Assembly (NCBI GenBank): GCA_964424565.1
Contig: CAYRIZ010000005.1
Location: 1-58,370 of the forward strand
DNA length: 58,370 nucleotides
Direction: 5' to 3'
Source: Avisuccinivibrio sp964424565
GTDB taxonomy: Bacteria; Pseudomonadota; Gammaproteobacteria; Enterobacterales; Succinivibrionaceae
Part shown: piece by piece, positions 53,731-58,370 of the stretch
Layout of the letters: the number at the start of each line of letters is the position of its first letter
How positions within the stretch are numbered: position 1 is the stretch's first letter
Translations under genes and position numbers: made by a program
The notes under the pieces: model-generated
Seen by the model: only the letters and a program-made list of their open reading frames with translations
Told to the model about the DNA's origin: nothing
The model's database searches: none

Positions 53731-54648
53731 ATGTCTGATCTTATAGAACGCGAACTCATTTATCTGTGGTACTACCTTGATATACTCTGCCGGCAGCTGC
53801 TGCCCTTTTACTTCTTCGGTACCCTGCTGGGCTCTTTTATCTCCGTATTTGCCAAAGACTACATACAGAGGCTTTTTGACCGGCTGCGCCTGAAAAAACT
53901 GGGCCTGCTGACTCTGATCCCAGCCGCCCTGCTGGGCTTTGCCTCCCCCATCTGCATGTACGGCACCCTGCCGCTGGCGGCGGCCTTTTATCAAAAAGGC
54001 GTCAAACAGGCCACCTTAGCCTGCTTTATGACTGCCTCCGTACTGCTCAATCCGCAGCTTATTGCCTACAGTGCCGCCCTGGGGCCGCTGATGTTTTCCC
54101 TGCGCCTGGGCACCTGCTTTGCCATGGCTATACTGGCCGGCCTGCTGGTCCACTTCCTGTATAAAGACCGCGAATTTTTCAGCTTCGGCAAATTCGGCGG
54201 CGGGCACAATCACGATACCGATCCCAATATGCTGCTGCGTTATCTGAAGAATGTGGGACGCAATTTAAAGGCCACCCTGCCTTATTTCATGGCCGGTATT
54301 CTGCTGGCCGCCCTCTTTTCCATACATCTGCCGCAGGAGGAATTTGCCAGACTTTTCGGGCGGGACAATGCCTGGGGCGTGCTGCTGTCGGCTACCATAG
54401 GCGTGCCGCTGTACATGTGCGGCGGCGGTACCGTGCCCATACTGATCTCCTGGCTGGCCGGCGGCATGTCACCGGGATCTGCCACTGCCTTTATGCTGTC
54501 CGGGCCGGCCACCAAAATCACCAATATCACCGCTCTTAAAGCCGTACTGGGGCTGAAAAACTTTGTGTTTTATCTGCTCTTCGTCTTATTATTTGCCACA
54601 GCTGCCGGACTAATGGTCAACGGCACTATGTTTCTGCTCAACAGGTGA
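53731..54648 (+). CDS. permease of the DUF318/ArsP-like family
   Basis: 305 residues with about eight membrane segments. Two related halves carry FASPICMYGTLPLAAAFYQKG and GVPLYMCGGGTVPILISWLAGG, the paired cysteine/Gly-Thr-Pro motifs of this family, followed by SGPATKITN. A His-rich loop (GGGHNHDTD) lies between. Some relatives export methylated arsenic, and others are of unknown substrate. Its stop is four bases from the larB start, so it may move a metal or precursor for the Lar cofactor; that is inference. Confidence 0.82.
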   Translation: MSDLIERELIYLWYYLDILCRQLLPFYFFGTLLGSFISVFAKDYIQRLFDRLRLKKLGLLTLIPAALLGFASPICMYGTLPLAAAFYQKGVKQATLACFMTASVLLNPQLIAYSAALGPLMFSLRLGTCFAMAILAGLLVHFLYKDREFFSFGKFGGGHNHDTDPNMLLRYLKNVGRNLKATLPYFMAGILLAALFSIHLPQEEFARLFGRDNAWGVLLSATIGVPLYMCGGGTVPILISWLAGGMSPGSATAFMLSGPATKITNITALKAVLGLKNFVFYLLFVLLFATAAGLMVNGTMFLLNR

Positions 54649-54651
54649 CAC

Positions 54652-55407
54652 ATGGATTTAGATGCACTGCTGCAGGGAGTACAACAAGGCTCCATCAGCA
54701 TTGATAAGGCCAAAGCCGAGCTGCAAAGCGCTCCTTTTGCAAAGATTGATGAGTATGCCAGGATAGATCTGCACCGCCGGATCCGCACCGGCATGGCTGA
54801 GGTGGTTTTCTGTCAGGGCAAGGAAGATCAATTTCTGCCGGAGATCTTCCAAACTCTGATCTCAAATTATGGGGAAGTACTGGGCACCCGCTGCTCGCCG
54901 CAGCAGGCAGAGCTGCTGCTGCAGCATTTTCCGGCGCTGCAATACGATGCCGTCAGCCGCACCATAGCGCTGAGCAAACCCAAGGATTTAATAGGCAACA
55001 TAGCCGTGGTTACCGCCGGCACGGCCGATATCAAGGTAGCAGAGGAAGCGGCCCGTACCTGTGAATTTTTCGGCGGCCGGGTCACCCGTATTTATGATGC
55101 CGGGGTCAGCGGTCTGCACCGCCTGCTGGCACAGCTGGACAAAATACAGTCTGCCCACGTGATCATAGCCGCAGCCGGTATGGAAGGTGCCCTGGCCTCG
55201 GTCATAGGCGGGCTGGTCTGCAATCCGGTCATAGCCCTGCCCACTTCAGTGGGCTATGGCGCCAATTTCCACGGCTTGTCGGCCCTGCTGACCATGCTCA
55301 ACTCCTGCTCCAACGGGGTGGTCACGGTCAATATAGACAATGGCTTCGGGGCGGCTTTTGTCGCCACGCAGATCAACCGCCTGGCCGTCAGGGGCGCGGC
55401 AAATTAA
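54652..55407 (+). CDS. larB: LarB, pyridinium-3,5-biscarboxylate mononucleotide synthase
   Basis: Carboxylates nicotinate adenine dinucleotide at C5 and hydrolyses it, the first step of nickel-pincer nucleotide synthesis. The 251 residues match the family. The C-terminal half is PurE-like: VVTAGTADIKVAEEAARTCEFFGG, YDAGVSGLHRLL and IAAAGMEGALASVIGGLV. The end NIDNGFGAAFVATQINR is typical. It starts 4 bases after the permease gene. Confidence 0.92.
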   Translation: MDLDALLQGVQQGSISIDKAKAELQSAPFAKIDEYARIDLHRRIRTGMAEVVFCQGKEDQFLPEIFQTLISNYGEVLGTRCSPQQAELLLQHFPALQYDAVSRTIALSKPKDLIGNIAVVTAGTADIKVAEEAARTCEFFGGRVTRIYDAGVSGLHRLLAQLDKIQSAHVIIAAAGMEGALASVIGGLVCNPVIALPTSVGYGANFHGLSALLTMLNSCSNGVVTVNIDNGFGAAFVATQINRLAVRGAAN

Positions 55408-55464
55408 ACCCTGTACCTACCACAGAGTTTTTCCCTCAAAATAGCTAAAGCAGACAAGCAGACT

Positions 55465-56358
55465 ATGGCAGATTTATATTTGAACTTATCCCGCGGCATC
55501 AGCGGCGACATGTTTGCCGGTGCCCTGGTAGATTTGGGCGCAGATACAGCAGAGCTGCGGCGGGTACTGCAGTCCCTGCAGCTGCCCGGCTGGGAGCTGG
55601 CAGTCAGCCGGGTGGAAAAAGCCGGCCGGCAGATGTGTGACTTCAAAGTCCGCCTGGAAGTGGACAATCATGACAATGATCCAGCTTACCTCTTTCCTCA
55701 TCTGCAGCGCAAAGTGCAGCCGGCGCCAAATGATCTGCTGCAGCCCTGGGCTCACGGCAGCAAAGCAGTACCGCCCATACCGCAGGCTCATCCTCACCAT
55801 GAGCATCATGAGCATCATGACCATGCCGCAAATCATCATGAGGAGCGGACACTGCGCCAGATCCTGCCTCTGCTTGAGGGCTCTGCCGCCTCTGCCGGAG
55901 CCAAAGCTTTGGCTGTGGAAATTTTTGCCATCATAGCCGCCGCCGAGGCCAAAGCCCACGACACTACCCCCGAGAGGGTGCACTTTCATGAAGTGGGGGC
56001 GCTGGATTCCATTATAGATGTGCTCTCCGCCGCCGTACTCTATGACAGCCTGCAGGTGGAGCACTGCTGTGCCTCCCCTTTGTGCGAGGGTCGGGGCATG
56101 ATCAACTGCCGCCACGGCCTGCTTCCCATTCCGGTGCCGGCTGTACGCCATATTCTGGAAGATCATCACCTGCCGCTGCAGCGCTGCCAGGAATATGCCG
56201 AGCTCATCACCCCTACCGGCGCGGCCATAGTAGCTGCCTTAAAGCCTGAATTTGTCCTGCAGCCGCCTGCTAATATACTCAAAACAGGATATGGCGCCGG
56301 CAAAAGGCCCTATGCCCGGCCGTCCTTTGTGCAGGCACAGCTGTTTATGCCGGCCTGA
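55465..56358 (+). CDS. larC1: LarC N-terminal part (LarC1)
   Basis: LarC inserts nickel into the pincer cofactor using CTP. This 297-residue frame holds the N-terminal domain: LYLNLSRGISGDMFAGALVDLG, then a histidine-rich segment at about 109-125 (ten His among 17 residues), a likely nickel-handling region, then HFHEVGALDSIIDVLSAA and ITPTGAAIVAALKPEF. It ends at TGA (56356-56358). The second half, larC2, continues in the same frame 12 bases later. In Lactobacillus plantarum full LarC needs a ribosomal frameshift, so interruption at this junction has precedent, though by another mechanism. Confidence 0.9.
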   Translation: MADLYLNLSRGISGDMFAGALVDLGADTAELRRVLQSLQLPGWELAVSRVEKAGRQMCDFKVRLEVDNHDNDPAYLFPHLQRKVQPAPNDLLQPWAHGSKAVPPIPQAHPHHEHHEHHDHAANHHEERTLRQILPLLEGSAASAGAKALAVEIFAIIAAAEAKAHDTTPERVHFHEVGALDSIIDVLSAAVLYDSLQVEHCCASPLCEGRGMINCRHGLLPIPVPAVRHILEDHHLPLQRCQEYAELITPTGAAIVAALKPEFVLQPPANILKTGYGAGKRPYARPSFVQAQLFMPA

Positions 56359-56370
56359 GAGGAAAACATC

Positions 56371-56877
56371 ATGATGCAGGAATCCCTTCTTTTTCCCGGG
56401 GCTGCAGATCTGCCCTGCAATGACCGCATAGTCAAAATTGAATGCAGCATAGATGACATGTCGGCTGAGCTCATGGGCGCCCTGCTGGAGCGGCTGTTTG
56501 CCGCCGGGGCGCTGGATGTCAATTACCAGAGCATTTTCATGAAGAAAAACCGTCCGGCCTATCAGCTCAATGTGATCTGCCGCCCGGAGGATACCGCAGA
56601 TCTCTCCCGACTGATTTTGACTGAGAGTACGGCCATAGGCCTGCGCTTTGGCCTGATGCAGCGCTGGATCATGCAGCGCCGGCCGGCTGTCTTTGCCTCC
56701 AGTCTGGGCCAGGTGCAGGTCAAATGCTGCACCCTGCCGCCTGAACTGGGAGAGGAGAGTTTTGTCTATCCTGAATATGAAAGCTTAAGGAAGCTGGCAG
56801 AGGAGCATCATCTTACCCTCAAGGAAGTGGATGCCCGGATCAGAGGAGAGATCTATGAGCGCGGATGTGCTGACTAA
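56371..56877 (+). CDS. larC2: LarC C-terminal part (LarC2)
   Basis: 168 residues holding the LarC C-terminal domain: KIECSIDDMSAELMGALLERLFAAGALDVNYQ, IFMKKNRPAYQLNVICRPED and TESTAIGLRF. It has its own binding site (GAGAGGAAAACATC before ATGATG), overlapping the region just after the larC1 stop. It is in the same frame as larC1, separated by one TGA. It overlaps larE by 23 bases. Either two proteins form the enzyme, or read-through of the TGA yields a fusion. Confidence 0.88.
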   Translation: MMQESLLFPGAADLPCNDRIVKIECSIDDMSAELMGALLERLFAAGALDVNYQSIFMKKNRPAYQLNVICRPEDTADLSRLILTESTAIGLRFGLMQRWIMQRRPAVFASSLGQVQVKCCTLPPELGEESFVYPEYESLRKLAEEHHLTLKEVDARIRGEIYERGCAD

Positions 56878-57664
56878 ATTACAGACCCTGCTGCAGTCCT
56901 ATGCCGGGGCAGACTGTGCCCTGGCCTTTTCCGGCGGGGCCGACAGCATGCTGCTGCTCAAACTGCTCAGCGAGGCCTGCCGGGAAAGAGGAACGCGCTG
57001 TCTGGCCATACATGTCAGCAATGCCTTTGGTTCACCGCAGGAAGCACAGGCAGCGGTGCGGCGGGCAGAAGAGCTGGGCGTGGAGGCTTTATGCCTGGAG
57101 CTGGGGGACATACCGGCTGCTATTAAATACAATCCCGTGGATCGCTGCTATTTGTGCAAAAAGCAGATCTTTGGGGCGGTGATTCAGGCAGCAGAGCAAA
57201 GACAGATCAAGATCATCATGGACGGCACCAATGCCGATGACCTCAAGGTCTACCGTCCCGGCCTCAAAGCCCTGGCCGAATACGGCATCATCTCCCCTCT
57301 GGCCAGGCTTAATATCAGCAAGGCGCAGGTGCGGAGTATGCTCGCGAGCCTGCAGCTGGCTGAAGCCCGCAAACCGGCTATGCCCTGCATGGCTACCCGC
57401 TTTGCCTACGGGATGGAGCTGGATCTGCGGCTTATGCAGGCGCTGGCTGCGGCTGAAGAGCAGCTGCGGGCCTTAGGCTTTTACAATGTGCGCCTGCGCG
57501 TACACAGCAGAGATGTGGCCCGCCTGGAGGTGGATGCCGCGGATGTGGTCAAGGCAGCAAAGCTTTCTGAGAAGATCACTGCCATAGTAAAGGCCGCCGG
57601 ATTTAATTATGTCACGCTGGATCTGCAGGGTTTCCGCTCCGGCAGCATGGATGAACTGCTGTAA
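56855..57664 (+). CDS. larE: LarE, pyridinium-biscarboxylate sulfur transferase
   Basis: Adenylates and sulfurates the LarB product to make the dithiocarboxylate that holds nickel. 269 residues from the ATG at 56855, which follows AGAGGAGAG. The PP-loop is ALAFSGGADSMLLLKLL. RCYLCKKQIF and MDGTNADDLKVYRPG are typical. The cysteine in MPCMATRFAYG corresponds to the sacrificial cysteine of the single-turnover LarE type (Cys176 in L. plantarum). LarA, the lactate racemase that uses the cofactor, is not in the window. Confidence 0.93.
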   Translation: MSADVLTKLQTLLQSYAGADCALAFSGGADSMLLLKLLSEACRERGTRCLAIHVSNAFGSPQEAQAAVRRAEELGVEALCLELGDIPAAIKYNPVDRCYLCKKQIFGAVIQAAEQRQIKIIMDGTNADDLKVYRPGLKALAEYGIISPLARLNISKAQVRSMLASLQLAEARKPAMPCMATRFAYGMELDLRLMQALAAAEEQLRALGFYNVRLRVHSRDVARLEVDAADVVKAAKLSEKITAIVKAAGFNYVTLDLQGFRSGSMDELL

Positions 57665-57685
57665 CCCCCTCCCCTCTCTTTATCT

Positions 57686-58370
57686 TTAGTCCTGCGGCTC
57701 TTCCTGCTTATCCTGGGATTCTGCCGCTCCCTCCTCGGCTTCTGCGGCTTCTGCCGGAGCAGCCGGGGCACCGGCACTGACTAGTTCAGCCTCTGTGCCG
57801 AAACTTCTGACCCAGGCCATGAGTTCAGGCTCGCTGCAGCAGGTCAGCTCCAGCAGCAGGCCGCCGTCCGGCTGATCTATGATGCGCTGTCTGGCTGCCC
57901 ACTGCCGCTCGCGCACATAATCTGAAGAAGCCCCGGGCTTGAAACGAATGCGGAAGACCCGCGGTTCATGCCAGGGCAGACCGAAACCGGCAGGATCAAG
58001 CTGCGGCGGCGGCAGGGTGGATGAAAAGGCCGTCACCTCCACAAAGGTCATGCGGTGCACGGCAAAACAGCTGTTGTATTTGGGGGTTTTGAGATCACCC
58101 TCCAGACAGGTGCCTATGGCATACAGCGCCCCGTTCATGCTGCCGATCAGCCCGGGCAGAAAGAGATGAGTACGGGCTTCAGAGCGGCCGGAAGCCTTGT
58201 AGCCTACCCGGCAGATCAGCCGCTCATCGGTGGCGCTCAGCAGATTCTGCAGCTTGTCATAATGCGGGGTGTAATCTATATGCCCCTTGGCAAAGAAAGC
58301 AAAGTTTTTGCGCCCTGAGGTGCTTCTGTGGCCGAAATCAGACAGCTCCAAAGACAGTTCCCACAGACAG
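57686..58370 (-). CDS. WYL-domain regulator, partial at the right edge
   Basis: The 3' part of a gene that enters from beyond the window; the reading frame is open to the last base. It contains a WYL ligand-binding domain (DYTPHYDKLQNLLSATDERLICRVGYKASG, LPGLIGSMNGALYAIGTCL) and the following WCX part (ELTCCSEPELMAWVRSFGTEAELVSAG). It ends in a long Ala/Glu-rich tail. WYL regulators often control defence loci, and a BrxD/helicase pair lies about 5 kb to the left, but the lar genes stand between. It converges with larE. Confidence 0.75.
   Translation of the reverse strand, partial: CLWELSLELSDFGHRSTSGRKNFAFFAKGHIDYTPHYDKLQNLLSATDERLICRVGYKASGRSEARTHLFLPGLIGSMNGALYAIGTCLEGDLKTPKYNSCFAVHRMTFVEVTAFSSTLPPPQLDPAGFGLPWHEPRVFRIRFKPGASSDYVRERQWAARQRIIDQPDGGLLLELTCCSEPELMAWVRSFGTEAELVSAGAPAAPAEAAEAEEGAAESQDKQEEPQD

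Noticed and set aside
55465..56877. programmed frameshift in larC as in L. plantarum
   Set aside because: larC1 and larC2 are in the same frame here, so a frameshift cannot join them; the interruption is a stop codon.
1..58370. CRISPR array or ribosomal RNA genes
   Set aside because: I saw no regularly spaced repeats with unique spacers and no rRNA-like sequence; the tandem repeats at 488-622 abut without spacers.

Overview
The window reads as chromosomal DNA of a GC-rich gammaproteobacterium. The order nnr-tsaE-amidase-mutL-miaA-hfq-hflX-hflK-hflC followed by purA, together with rplU-rpmA-obgE and a nearby ispB, is the classic gammaproteobacterial arrangement. The Srf genes, a polyphosphate glucokinase-type ROK kinase and nickel-pincer (Lar) genes would fit an anaerobic or gut-associated lineage such as the Succinivibrionaceae/Aeromonadales. 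That placement is inference from gene content only.

Left end (1-2.5 kb): a gene-poor stretch of lower GC holds short broken reading frames, a 28-bp direct repeat and a 33-bp tandem repeat. It ends at a minus-strand CAU-anticodon tRNA gene whose acceptor stem looks like tRNA-Ile2 and which has its own strong promoter. A complete ISAs1-family insertion sequence (818-2488), with near-perfect inverted repeats and a 9-bp target duplication, sits between this tRNA and the dnaG stop codon.

Housekeeping block (2.5-25 kb): dnaG, apaH, folA, obgE, rpmA and rplU; a decayed metallo-hydrolase; a MerR regulator; ispB; an exported nucleoside-deaminase-like protein; purA; the hflC-hflK-hflX-hfq group; and miaA-mutL-amidase-tsaE-nnr. 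The hfq-miaA junction is opened by about 400 bp that carries hfq promoters and what look like remnants of an insertion-sequence end. A polyphosphate glucokinase-like kinase follows.

Srf/Tag operon (25.2-43.2 kb, minus strand): eleven tightly packed, often overlapping genes. In transcription order they are SrfB (actin/Hsp70-fold ATPase), SrfC (P-loop GTPase-like), a single-pass membrane protein, a periplasmic von Willebrand A (vWA) protein resembling the sensor part of PpkA, an ABC ATPase and FtsX-like permease resembling TagT/TagS, a periplasmic SUMF1-domain protein resembling TagR, a membrane-anchored vWA protein with a pentapeptide tandem repeat, an SrfA-like membrane protein, and two lipoproteins. 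No type VI secretion structural gene and no kinase is present. This looks like an envelope-spanning surveillance or assembly machine, and it is the most interesting system in the window.

Right part (43.5-58.4 kb): an MBL-fold hydrolase, recJ, a degenerate PTS EIICB-like membrane protein translationally coupled to prmA, and an isolated BrxD-type ATPase plus Lhr/BrxHI-like helicase pair without the rest of a BREX system. Then come an exported DUF362 protein, a DUF318-type permease and larB-larC1-larC2-larE. LarC is interrupted by a single in-frame UGA. A WYL-domain regulator runs off the right edge.
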